Assembly: GCA_947497895.1 (NCBI GenBank)
Contig: CANMIL010000001.1
Coordinates: forward strand, 186,001-250,000
Reading direction: 5' to 3'
Length of the DNA: 64,000 nt
DNA from: an uncultured Tenacibaculum sp.
Lineage (GTDB): Bacteria > Bacteroidota > Bacteroidia > Flavobacteriales > Flavobacteriaceae
Below, piece by piece: positions 9,031 through 18,755 of the stretch. The notes under the pieces are model-generated. The model was not told the origin of the DNA and made no database searches. It saw only the letters and a list, made by a program, of their open reading frames with translations. The translations under genes and the position numbers were made by a program. The stretch's first letter is position 1, and each line of letters starts with the position of its first letter.

Positions 9031-10131
9031 ATGTTAAAAAAATATCGTGTTCTAAAATGGGTTTCTATCTTTATTCTCTTCATCATCGCCGTAGCAGTAT
9101 CATTTGTATTCTGGCTAAGGAGTGTTTTGCCACCAGTAGACCATAGCCTCGAAGCCACAATGGTTCAAGATATTCCTTATCTATCAGAAAACATTCTTCC
9201 TAAAAAAGGAAAAATTTTGGCTATTGTAACAAGTATCGGAAGTATGGGAGAGAGTGGAAAAAGTACGGGCTATGAACTTACCGAATTATCACGCCCATAT
9301 TATGTTTTTAAAGCAAATGGTTTTGACGTAGATATAGCCAGTACAAAAGGAGGAAAGGCTCCAGTAGTAATCGATGATGAAGATATGGGAATTTATGATT
9401 ACGCTTTCTTAAATGACATTGTAGCTCAAAACAAAACCAATCACACCATAGCCATAGAAAATGTGAACTCTAGTGAGTATCAAGCTATTTATTTTGTTGG
9501 AGGGAAAGGAACCATGTTTGATTTTCCCGAAAATAAAACCATTCAATCAATTGTAAAGGAATATTACCAGTCAAATAAAGTTATTGGAGCCGTTTGCCAT
9601 GGGCCATCCGCCTTAGTAAATGTTAAGTTAGATAATGGAAAATCTCTTTTAGAAAACAAGAAGGTTAGTGGCTTTACGAATGAAGAAGAATTGTTTTTGA
9701 TACCCAATGCTAAAGAAATATTTCCTTTTTTATTACAGGACAAACTAACTCAACAAGGAGCTATATTTAACAAAGGGCTTATGTATTTAGACCAAATCAG
9801 CCATGATAATAATTTAATCACTGGGCAAAACCCTTGGTCTACTTGGAGCTTAGCTGAAAAAATGATTGAACAGCTCGGATATACACCAAAGCATAGAAAT
9901 AAAACAGACGAAGAAAATGCTGTTAGCGTTTTAATCATGTATAAAAAAGAAGGTAAAACAAAAGCTAAAGAATTGATTAAACAAATCATTTTAACTGAAA
10001 ACAACCCCATTAATAGAATGCTTATTGCTAAACATGCAATTATTGGAGCTATGGATTGGAAAATTGGAGATTTTACCAATTTAATGGGACTTGTTTCTTT
10101 TATTAAAGATTGTGATGACAAGGCAAAATAA
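9031..10131 (+). CDS. Membrane-anchored DJ-1/PfpI (class I glutamine amidotransferase-like) protein
   Basis: An N-terminal membrane anchor (residues about 10-30) precedes a DJ-1/PfpI domain. The nucleophile elbow AVCHGP gives Cys189-His190. ILAIVTS opens the Rossmann-like fold, and the YELTELSRPYYVFKANGF segment is typical of Hsp31-type proteins. A roughly 100-residue C-terminal helical part follows. Relatives act as glyoxalases, deglycases or chaperones; which applies here is unknown. An AraC-family gene lies 63 bp downstream on the same strand and may regulate it. Confidence 0.82.
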   Translation: MLKKYRVLKWVSIFILFIIAVAVSFVFWLRSVLPPVDHSLEATMVQDIPYLSENILPKKGKILAIVTSIGSMGESGKSTGYELTELSRPYYVFKANGFDVDIASTKGGKAPVVIDDEDMGIYDYAFLNDIVAQNKTNHTIAIENVNSSEYQAIYFVGGKGTMFDFPENKTIQSIVKEYYQSNKVIGAVCHGPSALVNVKLDNGKSLLENKKVSGFTNEEELFLIPNAKEIFPFLLQDKLTQQGAIFNKGLMYLDQISHDNNLITGQNPWSTWSLAEKMIEQLGYTPKHRNKTDEENAVSVLIMYKKEGKTKAKELIKQIILTENNPINRMLIAKHAIIGAMDWKIGDFTNLMGLVSFIKDCDDKAK

Positions 10132-10194
10132 ATATGAGAAGTTATTCTTTTGGAAATTACATTTTCAATTATTTTTGAACAAAAACATTAGTAC

Positions 10195-11244
10195 TTGAGC
10201 TTTTTAGATATACTTCTAATCATCATAAGCAGTGCAGGCCTTTTACATGGTTCTGCATTTGCTATTTATCTTCTTTTTGTAAAAAAGAAACCTAGTTTAA
10301 CCAATTATCTTTTGGCGTTGATTCTGGCGTTTATGGCCTTTAGAATTGGAAAATCAGTTGTACTACATTTTAGCAATGATTTAGAACCATTATTTATATT
10401 TATTGGACTCACATTAATGTTACTTATAGGTCCACTATTAAGATGGTATATTTTAGGAATGACGAGTATTAATTTTAAAATAAAACGTCAATATTATTTA
10501 GAGTTAATACCTTTTATATTACTTTTTTCTTCAAGCTTATTCGTTACTAAAAGTTGGTTCGATACACATAGCAAACAGGTAATTATTGTATTTGCTAGTG
10601 TACTTTTCTTTGTGTATTTACATTTTGCACTTTATATATTTCTAGGGTTTCAAAGATTGAAAAAGATTAGGAAGAACCTTCAAAATAACGAAATTACCAA
10701 ATCACAAAGTGTTGTAATGACATGGTTAAAGTTATTGGTTGTTGGTTTTGTTATTATTTGGGTTTCTTATTTTTTAAATATTATCGATAATACCGTACCC
10801 TATTTGGTGGGGCCAATTATGTACTCTTTTGTAATCTATTTTTTGAGCATAAAAGCTTTTCAATTAAAAACAACCGAATTGAATGGAGATGCATTCAAAA
10901 AGAATGAAAACACTTCTTTATTTCAACAATTATCAGCATCCATTTTAAACAATGAATTGTTTTTAAATTCCAATTTGTCTCTTGCGGATTTGGGAAAAAT
11001 AATAAAGAAAACACCTCAAAAAACATCTGAAATCATAAATCAAAATGCGAAACAAAACTTTAATGACTTTATCAATAGTTTCAGAATAGAAAAATCGAAA
11101 GATTTACTCGTTAAACATAAAGATTTGACTATTTCAAGTATTGCTTTTGACTCAGGTTTCAATAGTCTTTCCTCATTTAATGCCGCTTTTAAAAAAAACA
11201 CTGGAGTAACTCCTTCAACCTACCGAAAATCCAATAATAATTAA
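10195..11244 (+). CDS. AraC-family regulator with N-terminal membrane domain
   Basis: The first ~225 residues hold about seven hydrophobic segments. The last ~100 residues form an AraC-type double helix-turn-helix, ending IAFDSGFNSLSSFNAAFKKNTGVTPSTYRK. This 7TM-HTH_18 layout is widespread in Flavobacteriia, where the membrane part is thought to sense a signal directly. The start is TTG at 10195, since no ATG fits before the first membrane segment. Same strand as the DJ-1 gene and probably co-transcribed with it. Confidence 0.85.
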   Translation: MSFLDILLIIISSAGLLHGSAFAIYLLFVKKKPSLTNYLLALILAFMAFRIGKSVVLHFSNDLEPLFIFIGLTLMLLIGPLLRWYILGMTSINFKIKRQYYLELIPFILLFSSSLFVTKSWFDTHSKQVIIVFASVLFFVYLHFALYIFLGFQRLKKIRKNLQNNEITKSQSVVMTWLKLLVVGFVIIWVSYFLNIIDNTVPYLVGPIMYSFVIYFLSIKAFQLKTTELNGDAFKKNENTSLFQQLSASILNNELFLNSNLSLADLGKIIKKTPQKTSEIINQNAKQNFNDFINSFRIEKSKDLLVKHKDLTISSIAFDSGFNSLSSFNAAFKKNTGVTPSTYRKSNNN

Positions 11245-11282
11245 GAGTTTTTATATCAAAAATTATATTAAGAGGTATACTT

Positions 11283-11297
11283 TGCACAAGGTGTGCA
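11283..11297. promoter_or_regulatory. Candidate Fur/Zur-type operator
   Basis: TGCACA-AGG-TGTGCA is a perfect inverted repeat 13 bp upstream of a -7 box and 26 bp before the start of the DUF6660-TonB-Fur operon. Autoregulation by the operon's own Fur-family protein is the simplest reading, but it is inferred. Confidence 0.55.
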
Positions 11298-11310
11298 CTT
11301 AATTAATTGA

Positions 11311-11318
11311 TATCTTTG
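11311..11318 (+). promoter_or_regulatory. -7 box for the metal-uptake operon
   Basis: TATCTTTG is an exact TAnnTTTG match, 5 bp before the GTG start at 11324. The palindrome at 11283-11297 lies in the position expected for the -33 region. Confidence 0.65.
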
Positions 11319-11323
11319 TTTCA

Positions 11324-11641
11324 GTGAAAACATTAAGTATCATATTATCCTTTTTAATTCTCATTTTATCAACGATAGAATGCTCTGATACTATATTGTT
11401 TCAGAATACTCAGCAATCAAAAATAGAGATAAGTCATGAGCATGAAGAAGAAAGCCATGATACTTGCCCAGTAACCTGTTTATGTAATTGCTGTGGTATG
11501 ACAATTGCTTTCCAAGAAATGTTAATTTTCAATCTTCCTGTAACTTCAGAAGAACTTTCTTTATTAGTAACTTCTTATCAATCTACTTATAGGTTTGATA
11601 GTCTTTTTAATATTTGGCAGCCTCCCAAATTTATAAGTTAA
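11324..11641 (+). CDS. DUF6660-type small exported Cys/His-rich protein
   Basis: This 105-residue protein starts at GTG 11324. It has a hydrophobic export signal ending in IECSDT, a His-rich stretch (HEHEEESHD) and a cysteine cluster (CPVTCLCNCCGM). The pattern matches DUF6660 proteins of Bacteroidota, which are often found beside metal-related TonB receptors. It is the first gene before a TonB receptor and a Fur-family repressor. The His/Cys clusters suggest metal binding at the envelope; the exact metal is not known. Confidence 0.75.
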   Translation: MKTLSIILSFLILILSTIECSDTILFQNTQQSKIEISHEHEEESHDTCPVTCLCNCCGMTIAFQEMLIFNLPVTSEELSLLVTSYQSTYRFDSLFNIWQPPKFIS

Positions 11642-11769
11642 ATATAGAACTAAGTGAGGTGTACATCGGTTAATTCCCTGATGATTCCTTAAAAATTAAG
11701 TATCACTATTTGAATCACAAAGAACCATTTAGTGAATTACAATATCTAACTTAATATTACTATAATTCA

Positions 11770-13953
11770 ATGTACAAACATATATTGAGCTTTGTGCTCA
11801 CAGTAATCTTGTGCCTTTCTATAAATGCACAAACATCAAGTATTATCATCAAAGTGATTAGTAGTCATGAAAATGAACCTTTAATGGGGGCAACTATCTA
11901 TGTTCAAGAGCTTCAAAAAGGAGCTACCACTAATTTTGATGGTATTGCCAAACTAAATAATATTCCAAATGGAAAATATACAATCACAATTTCATTTATT
12001 GGTTTTGAAAGTATTAATACTAATATAACAGCCCCAACAAACCAACCTTTAACGATTGAACTCAATGAAGCTAATAATCAACTTGAAACGGTTGTTTTAC
12101 AAACAACCAGAAGTACCAGAACAATTAAAAGAATTCCTACAAGAATAGAGTTCATTGGAACAGAAGAATTAGGAGAAAAAGCCATTATGAATCCAGTAAA
12201 TGTTTCTATGGTACTTAGGGAAAGTACTGGGATCCAAATGCAACAAACTTCGTTAAGCAGTGGTAATACGAATATTCGAATTCAAGGATTAGATGGTCGC
12301 TATACACAATTGTTAAGAGATGGATTTCCTCTGTATAGCGGGTTTTCAAGTGGGTTAAGTATTCTTCAAATACCTCCATTAGATTTAAAACAATTCGAAA
12401 TTATTAAAGGAAGTTCGTCAACTTTATATGGAGGAGGAGCTATAGCCGGTTTGGTTAATATGGTTTCTAAAACACCTGAAGAAACACCATCTTTAGATAT
12501 TATGTTAACTCAAACACAAGCCCTTGGAAGTACTGCTAATGTGTTTTATAGCAAAAGAAACGAAAAATTTGGAGTAACACTATATGGTTCTGGACACTAT
12601 CAAAACACCTTTGATCCAGAAAACGATCATTTTAGTAACCTTCCAGAAACAAAATCTATTTCCTTTAACCCTAAACTGTTTTACTATCCTTCAGAGAAAA
12701 CAACTATTTGGTTTGGGCTTAATGGAACCTATGACGAACGCGAAGGTGGTGATATGGATAAAATGGAGAACGGAGAAAATGGAATTCATCAATACACTGA
12801 AAAGAACATATCAAAAAGACTAAGTAGTCAATTTGTCTATGAAACTAATTTAGATTCTATAAGTTCTTTTCAAATTAAGAATAGTATTTCTTTCTTTGAC
12901 AGGAATTTAATCATTCCTGATTTTCAATTTAAGGGTAAACAAACCAATACTTTTACTGAAATAAGCTATTATAAAGACTTAGAAAAAATTAATTGGACCT
13001 TTGGAGCCAATTTATATACTACTAATTTTAATGAAGATGATAAATCTCAATTACAAAGAAATCAAAATGATATTACCTATGGTGCATTTGTTAATAATGT
13101 TTTAGATCTTTCCGACAATTGGATCTTAGAATCTGGATTAAGAATTGATTATAATAATGACTTTGGGTTATTTCCTTTACCCAAAATTTCTTTGCTTTAT
13201 AAAAAAAATGGGTTTTCCTCAAGAATAGGAGGTGGTCTAGGTTATAAAATCCCCGATATGTTTACCGAAGAGGCTGAATATATTAACTTTCAAAATATTT
13301 TAGGAATAGACAAGTCTACAATAAAAGCAGAGCATTCATATGGAGTAAATTTGGATTTCAACTATCGCCGTAAACTAACGGATGATTTAACTTTCTCTAT
13401 AAATCAATTGTTTTACTTATCATCCATTAGCAATGGACTCTTACTAAACAATACGAATAACGGCTTTTTTAAATTTGAAAACGCTCAAGGTAATATTTTA
13501 AGTAAAGGAGCTGAAACTAATATAAAGTTTACTTATAAAGATTTTAGATGGTTCCTTAATTACGCTCTTATTGATGCTCAATTAAATTATCTTCCCGGTA
13601 ATCCTCAAAAACCACTAACCGCTAAACATAATGCTGGAAGTGTACTAATGTATGAGACTGATAAATGGCGAATTGGTTATGAAACTTACTACACTGGAAA
13701 GCAATTTTTATCAAATGGAACAAAAACTACTGATTTTGTCACTATGGGTCTTTTATTAATGCGTAATTTTAAAATCGGAAGCATATTTGTTAATTTCGAG
13801 AACTTTACTGATCAAAGACAAAGTAAATTTTCACCCTTAGTATTACCTCCACATGAAAATCCGACATTTCCTGAGATTTATGCTCCAACCGATGGTTTCA
13901 TTTTTAGCTTAGGAGTTATTATTAAGCCTTTTGGAAACAACGATCACGATTAA
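11770..13953 (+). CDS. TonB-dependent outer-membrane receptor (metal or siderophore uptake)
   Basis: The 727 residues are a signal peptide (MYKHILSFVLTVILCLSINAQ), a CarboxypepD_reg-like domain (about 22-105), a plug domain (about 125-235, with DGFPLYSG and STLYGGGAIAGLVN) and a C-terminal beta-barrel. It would move a ligand through the outer membrane using TonB energy. Its place between a Cys/His-rich DUF6660 protein and a Fur-family repressor only 2 bp downstream points to a metal complex, iron, zinc or heme, as substrate. No SusD partner is present, which argues against glycan uptake. Confidence 0.9.
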   Translation: MYKHILSFVLTVILCLSINAQTSSIIIKVISSHENEPLMGATIYVQELQKGATTNFDGIAKLNNIPNGKYTITISFIGFESINTNITAPTNQPLTIELNEANNQLETVVLQTTRSTRTIKRIPTRIEFIGTEELGEKAIMNPVNVSMVLRESTGIQMQQTSLSSGNTNIRIQGLDGRYTQLLRDGFPLYSGFSSGLSILQIPPLDLKQFEIIKGSSSTLYGGGAIAGLVNMVSKTPEETPSLDIMLTQTQALGSTANVFYSKRNEKFGVTLYGSGHYQNTFDPENDHFSNLPETKSISFNPKLFYYPSEKTTIWFGLNGTYDEREGGDMDKMENGENGIHQYTEKNISKRLSSQFVYETNLDSISSFQIKNSISFFDRNLIIPDFQFKGKQTNTFTEISYYKDLEKINWTFGANLYTTNFNEDDKSQLQRNQNDITYGAFVNNVLDLSDNWILESGLRIDYNNDFGLFPLPKISLLYKKNGFSSRIGGGLGYKIPDMFTEEAEYINFQNILGIDKSTIKAEHSYGVNLDFNYRRKLTDDLTFSINQLFYLSSISNGLLLNNTNNGFFKFENAQGNILSKGAETNIKFTYKDFRWFLNYALIDAQLNYLPGNPQKPLTAKHNAGSVLMYETDKWRIGYETYYTGKQFLSNGTKTTDFVTMGLLLMRNFKIGSIFVNFENFTDQRQSKFSPLVLPPHENPTFPEIYAPTDGFIFSLGVIIKPFGNNDHD

Positions 13954-13955
13954 CT

Positions 13956-14372
13956 ATGGAAAAAGTAGAACAATTATTAAAATCAAAGAATATTCGTGTT
14001 ACAGCGATGAGATTGCTCGTGTTTCAGCTATTATCTGAGAAAGAAGTCGCCGTTGCATTAAGTGATATTGAAAAGGCTTTTGAAAAATCTGATAGAACGA
14101 CTTTATACCGAACAATCAAAACTTTTGAAGAAAATGACATTGTACATCAAATTGATGATGGCACAGGTATAATAAAATATGCTTTATGTGAACAAGATTG
14201 TAATTGCGAAATAGAAACTGATTTACACTTGCATTTTAGATGTAACTATTGTGAGCAAACCATATGTCTCACAGATCACAAAATTCCACAAATAAAAATA
14301 CCTGATGGTTTTGTAGCGGAAAACGTAAATTTAGTTGTAAAAGGTATTTGTGATAAGTGTAACAAAAAATAA
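13956..14372 (+). CDS. Fur-family metal-responsive repressor
   Basis: This 138-residue winged-helix repressor has the recognition region SDRTTLYRTIKTFEENDIVH at about residues 45-65. Its metal-binding part includes LHLHFRCNYC and a terminal CDKC, the two CxxC motifs of a structural zinc site. It starts 2 bp after the TonB receptor and so belongs to the same transcript, implying feedback through the operator at 11283-11297. It could be Fur, Zur or a PerR-like protein; residues alone do not decide. Confidence 0.88.
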   Translation: MEKVEQLLKSKNIRVTAMRLLVFQLLSEKEVAVALSDIEKAFEKSDRTTLYRTIKTFEENDIVHQIDDGTGIIKYALCEQDCNCEIETDLHLHFRCNYCEQTICLTDHKIPQIKIPDGFVAENVNLVVKGICDKCNKK

Positions 14373-14394
14373 AAATCATTTAATATAAAATGAG

Positions 14395-14428
14395 GCGAGA
14401 ATTGTAAGTAATTTGATTCTCGCTTTTT
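14395..14428 (+). terminator. Terminator after the Fur-family gene
   Basis: GCGAGAAT (14395-14402) pairs with ATTCTCGC (14416-14423) around a 13-nt loop, followed by TTTTT. Confidence 0.85.
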
Positions 14429-14469
14429 AGTAGGTAATATTTTGTATTTTAGGTGAATAAAAATTAATC

Positions 14470-16167
14470 ATGAGAAAATACTTTTATTACCTTTTAAGTG
14501 TATTTCTTTTTATACAATATACAAACGCTCAAGATAGAGTTACTGGTAAATCTTTTGCTACTCGATCTGTAGTACTCGGACAAAACGGAATGGTCGCTAC
14601 AAGCCATCCTTTAGCTACCCAAATAGGACTGGATATTCTTAAAAAAGGGGGAAACGCAATTGATGCAGCTATTGCTTCGAATGCTGCTTTAGGACTTATG
14701 GAGCCAACAGGTTGCGGCATAGGAGGCGATCTATTCGCCATTATTTGGGATGCCAAAACGAAGAAACTGTATGGACTAAATGCTAGTGGACGCTCTCCCA
14801 AAGAACTTACCTTAGAATACTTTAAAAAACAAAAGTTGGAAAAAATACCTGCGTTGGGACCGCTACCTGTGAGCGTTCCTGGAACTGTGGATGGATGGTT
14901 TGAACTACACAAAAAGTTTGGTTCAAAACCTATGACGGAAATATTAGCTCCTGCGATTGATTATGCTGAAAAAGGATTTCCGTTGACACAACTTATTTCT
15001 TGGTATATGAATCGAAGTGTTCCATATTATAAATCAAAGGGCTTTCCTAATATTACCGAAACCTATATTGATCAAAACAATGGAAAACTCCCAAAGGAAG
15101 GTGAAATTTATAAAAATCCGTATTTAGCCAATACCTATAGAAAAATGGCAAAAGGTGGGAGAGACGAATTCTATAGAGGAAGCATTGCTAAAACCATTGC
15201 TAATTTTATTAAAGAGCAAGGTGGTTTTTTATCTACGAAAGATCTTGCTTCCCATAAATCAGAATGGGTTGAACCAGTTTCTGTGAATTATAGAGGATAT
15301 GATGTTTGGGAATTACCTCCGAATGGGCAAGGGATTGCTGCCTTGCAAATGCTACAAATATTAAAAGGTTACGATTTTTCAAACATCGAGTTTGGAAGTG
15401 CTGAGCATCTTCATTTATTTACAGAGGCCAAGAAATTGGCGTTTGAGGATCGTGCGAAATACTATGCGGATATGGACTTCTTCGATGTTCCCTTGAAGAA
15501 ATTACTCTCTGATGAATATGGGGAAGACAGAAGAAAATTGATTGGAAATAGAGCAGGTAAATACAATGCAGGAAAAATTTCGGCAGGAGAAACGATATAT
15601 ATGACTGTCGCTGATAAAGAAGGAAACATGATTTCCTTAATTCAAAGTAACTACCGAGGAATGGGATCAGGAATGGTACCACCTAAATTAGGTTTTATGC
15701 TTCAGGATAGAGGAGAGCTTTTCAGTCTAGAAAAAGGACAGGCAAATACTTATGAACCTGGTAAAAGACCTTTCCATACAATAATCCCGGCCTTTATTAC
15801 TAAAGATGGAAAACCTTACGTTAGTTTTGGTGTAATGGGAGGAGATTTTCAACCTCAAGGACATACACAAATAGTTATGAATCTTATAGATTTCGGTATG
15901 AACCTACAAGAAGCTGGTGATGCTCCAAGATGGGATCATACCGGAGGTGCTAGCCCAACTGGCGAAAAAACTACAAATACAGGTATGATACGAACAGAAT
16001 CAGGTATTCCATATTCAACCATAAGAGCGCTAATGGGAAAAGGTCATCGAATGGGAACAGCAAGAGGTGTTTACGGAGGTTATCAAGCTATTATGTGGGA
16101 TGACAAAAATAAAGTGTACCATGGTGCTTCTGAAAGTAGAAAAGATGGAAACGCAGCTGGGTATTAA
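14470..16167 (+). CDS. ggt: Gamma-glutamyltransferase, exported
   Basis: The 565 residues carry a signal peptide (MRKYFYYLLSVFLFIQYTNAQ). The large-subunit hallmark ATSHPLATQIGLDILKKGGN is near residues 43-62. The autoprocessing nucleophile is Thr375 (GET-IYMTVADKEGN), aligning with Thr391 of the E. coli enzyme, and the small subunit runs from there to the end. It hydrolyses or transfers gamma-glutamyl groups from glutathione and related peptides in the periplasm. A YfcC-type carrier and an M20 deacylase follow 18 bp and 2 bp apart, so the operon probably scavenges glutamyl compounds. Confidence 0.93.
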   Translation: MRKYFYYLLSVFLFIQYTNAQDRVTGKSFATRSVVLGQNGMVATSHPLATQIGLDILKKGGNAIDAAIASNAALGLMEPTGCGIGGDLFAIIWDAKTKKLYGLNASGRSPKELTLEYFKKQKLEKIPALGPLPVSVPGTVDGWFELHKKFGSKPMTEILAPAIDYAEKGFPLTQLISWYMNRSVPYYKSKGFPNITETYIDQNNGKLPKEGEIYKNPYLANTYRKMAKGGRDEFYRGSIAKTIANFIKEQGGFLSTKDLASHKSEWVEPVSVNYRGYDVWELPPNGQGIAALQMLQILKGYDFSNIEFGSAEHLHLFTEAKKLAFEDRAKYYADMDFFDVPLKKLLSDEYGEDRRKLIGNRAGKYNAGKISAGETIYMTVADKEGNMISLIQSNYRGMGSGMVPPKLGFMLQDRGELFSLEKGQANTYEPGKRPFHTIIPAFITKDGKPYVSFGVMGGDFQPQGHTQIVMNLIDFGMNLQEAGDAPRWDHTGGASPTGEKTTNTGMIRTESGIPYSTIRALMGKGHRMGTARGVYGGYQAIMWDDKNKVYHGASESRKDGNAAGY

Positions 16168-16185
16168 TGTTATTATCATAAACTA

Positions 16186-17586
16186 ATGAGTAGTAAATCT
16201 TTTAAGTTATCCTTTTTTAAGAAGATACCCCATGCAATTACCATGTTGTTTGGTATTATCATTTTCATAACAATATTATCGTATATAATCCCTGCGGGAA
16301 TGTATGAACGCGTTATCGTAAATGGTAGAAGTACTGTAGTTCCAAACTCATATAAAGTAATTACTTCAACTCCCGTTGGATTACTCGATATGTTTAAAGC
16401 CATTCCTTTAGGCTTTAAAGCAGCCGTAGAGATTATATTTATTGTAATTGCCAGTGGAATCATGTTTGGATTTATGGATAAAACAAAAGCGGTTGAAAAT
16501 GCCGTGGGTACACTGGTAAAAAAGCTAGGTTCTAAAAACAAACATTTGATTATTGTAATAATGACCTTTGTTTACGGCTTACTTGGCGTATCTATAGGAT
16601 ATGAAAATAATATCGCAATGGTTCCCATAGCCGCTGTTTTAAGTCTCGCTTTGGGTGGAGATTTAATTTTAGCTGCGGGTATTTCTGTTGGAGCAATGAC
16701 TGTTGGTTTCGGATTATCTCCAATCAATGCTTACACTGTAGGAACAGGACATAAAATAGCAGAACTCCCAATGTTTTCTGGAGCATTACTTCGTAGCTTC
16801 CTTTGCTTTACAGCATTGTCTGTTATGGCATATTATAATGTACGATATTTCAAGAGGATAAACTCAGATCCTTCTAAAAGTTTGGGGCAAAACTTGGATA
16901 CAACTGAGCTTTCTTTATCGAAACCTATTGATGAATATACCATATCAAAGAAAAACTGGTTAGTTATTTTGATATTCATCACTGGCCTTTTGTTTATTTT
17001 ATATGGAGTTTTTAACCTTAACTGGTATATCAATGAATTATCAGCTATCTTTTTAATGATTGCACTTCTTTGTGGATTAGTTTCTAATATGGGTGCTACC
17101 AAAATGAGTGAAACGGTATTAAAATCTGTGAGCATTGTCGCTCCGGGTGCTTTTCTTGTTGGTTTTGCAACATCAATTAAAGTATTAATGGAAATGGGAA
17201 ACATCGGTGATACCATTTCTTATCAACTTTCTACTTTATTAGAAGGTTTACCCTTGCATGCATCAGCAGTATGCATGTCTGTTTCACAATCCGTAATTAA
17301 CTTTTTTATTCCTTCTGGAAGCGGACAAGCTTTAGCAACATTACCAGTAATGCTTCCTTTAGGAGAATCACTAGGACTCTCGAGGCAAGTAAGTATATTA
17401 GCCTTTCAGATAGGTGACGGACTATCGAATTTAATTAACCCCACTTTGGGCGGACTCATAGCCATGTTAAGTATGTGCAGAGTGCCTATTGACAGGTGGA
17501 TTCGTTTTATATTTCCAGTATTATTAATATTAACAGGCATTGCCTTTATAACGCTAATTATAGCAGTAGCAATAAATTATAGCTAA
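16186..17586 (+). CDS. YfcC-family carboxylate/amino-acid carrier
   Basis: This 466-residue integral membrane protein with about 12 hydrophobic segments belongs to the C4-dicarboxylate anaerobic carrier-like (DcuC/YfcC) group. Typical pieces are IPAGMYER near residue 40, GYENNIAMVPIAAVL and FIPSGSGQALATLPVM. It sits between gamma-glutamyltransferase and an M20 deacylase with almost no spacing. An amino-acid, dipeptide or acyl-amino-acid substrate released by the first enzyme is therefore likely. The substrate is inferred from context only. Confidence 0.85.
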   Translation: MSSKSFKLSFFKKIPHAITMLFGIIIFITILSYIIPAGMYERVIVNGRSTVVPNSYKVITSTPVGLLDMFKAIPLGFKAAVEIIFIVIASGIMFGFMDKTKAVENAVGTLVKKLGSKNKHLIIVIMTFVYGLLGVSIGYENNIAMVPIAAVLSLALGGDLILAAGISVGAMTVGFGLSPINAYTVGTGHKIAELPMFSGALLRSFLCFTALSVMAYYNVRYFKRINSDPSKSLGQNLDTTELSLSKPIDEYTISKKNWLVILIFITGLLFILYGVFNLNWYINELSAIFLMIALLCGLVSNMGATKMSETVLKSVSIVAPGAFLVGFATSIKVLMEMGNIGDTISYQLSTLLEGLPLHASAVCMSVSQSVINFFIPSGSGQALATLPVMLPLGESLGLSRQVSILAFQIGDGLSNLINPTLGGLIAMLSMCRVPIDRWIRFIFPVLLILTGIAFITLIIAVAINYS

Positions 17587-17588
17587 CT

Positions 17589-18755
17589 ATGACCGTAGAA
17601 AACATTCTAGCAAAACTTGTATCGTTTCCCGTACTTGGAGGAGAAAGTAATTTAAGTATTATTCAATGGATTAAAGAATATATTGAATCGTACGATGTAA
17701 AAGTGAATTTAGTATCCAACGAAAAAGAACAAAAAGCCTCCTTACATTGTCGAATTGGACCTGAAGTAGATGGAGGTATTATCCTTTCAGGACATACTGA
17801 TGTAGTACCTGTGACTGGTCAAAAATGGGAAACAGATCCTTTTTTACTGACTGATAAAGGTGATGGAAAGCTATATGCTAGAGGATCTTGTGACATGAAA
17901 GGCTTTATTGCATGTTGTTTGGCTGTATTGCCTAAAATGGTAAAGGCTGATTTGAAAAAGCCTATTTATTTTGCCTTTTCTTATGACGAAGAAGTTGGTT
18001 GTTTAGCAGGTTCAGAATTGGCAGCGGCTATTAAAAACTTTTATAAAGAAACTCCAAAATATGCAATTATCGGAGAACCTTCATTAATGGAGCCAATTGT
18101 TGGTCAAAAGGGTATCTATATTTTAGAAACCTATGTACAAGGTTCTGAAGGTCATAGTAGTCGAATAAAACAGGAGGTAAGTGCTATTCATGAATCTATG
18201 AGGCTTATTCTTTGGCTTGAAAATAAAATGAACCAACTGATTTCTGATAAACAATTCGATGATCGCTTTCATCCACCACATTCAACAATTCATATAGGAA
18301 TGGTTCAGGGAGGAATAGCTCCAAATATTATTGCTGATAAAGCACATTTTTTCTGGGATTTAAGAACTATTCCAAGAGATAACGTCAGCACTATCATCAA
18401 TGAATTTGAAGCATATTGCAAAGAGAGGGAAGAAGAGTTAAGAAAGATTTTTCCTGATTTTTCTATTAAAACCATAGAAAATCATCCAGTGGTACCTCAT
18501 TTAGATACTAAGGATGATGCGGATGTAGTAGATTTAATTAAAAGTATATCAGGTAAAACAAAATTAAACACGGTATCCTATGCTTCCGAAGCAGGTCAGT
18601 TTGCAGATGAAGGTTTCCAATCTGTTATCTGTGGTCCAGGTTCAATAGCACAGGCTCATAGAGCTAATGAGTTCATTGCTAAAGAGCAATTAGAAAAAGG
18701 TGTTGAAATGATTCAAAAACTTATGGAGAATTTGTCTTCCGAAACGTTTAAATAA
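17589..18755 (+). CDS. M20 metallodeacylase, ArgE-like
   Basis: This 388-residue M20 enzyme of the acetylornithine deacetylase (ArgE) type has metal and catalytic motifs SGHTD (H69, D71), D102 in CDMKG and YDEEVGC (E134-E135), plus a central dimerisation domain. ArgE removes acetyl groups from N-acetylornithine. Here the gene is not near arginine-synthesis genes but 2 bp after a YfcC carrier behind gamma-glutamyltransferase. Deacylation or cleavage of an imported glutamyl/acyl amino acid is the more natural role. The reaction class is well supported, the substrate is not. Confidence 0.85.
   Translation: MTVENILAKLVSFPVLGGESNLSIIQWIKEYIESYDVKVNLVSNEKEQKASLHCRIGPEVDGGIILSGHTDVVPVTGQKWETDPFLLTDKGDGKLYARGSCDMKGFIACCLAVLPKMVKADLKKPIYFAFSYDEEVGCLAGSELAAAIKNFYKETPKYAIIGEPSLMEPIVGQKGIYILETYVQGSEGHSSRIKQEVSAIHESMRLILWLENKMNQLISDKQFDDRFHPPHSTIHIGMVQGGIAPNIIADKAHFFWDLRTIPRDNVSTIINEFEAYCKEREEELRKIFPDFSIKTIENHPVVPHLDTKDDADVVDLIKSISGKTKLNTVSYASEAGQFADEGFQSVICGPGSIAQAHRANEFIAKEQLEKGVEMIQKLMENLSSETFK

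Noticed and set aside
9750..10121. Open frame of 123 codons on the minus strand
   Set aside because: It is antisense to the C-terminal part of the DJ-1/PfpI gene and shows no conserved features; a shadow of the real gene.
16833..17216. Minus-strand frame of 127 codons
   Set aside because: Antisense to the YfcC carrier with no independent support.
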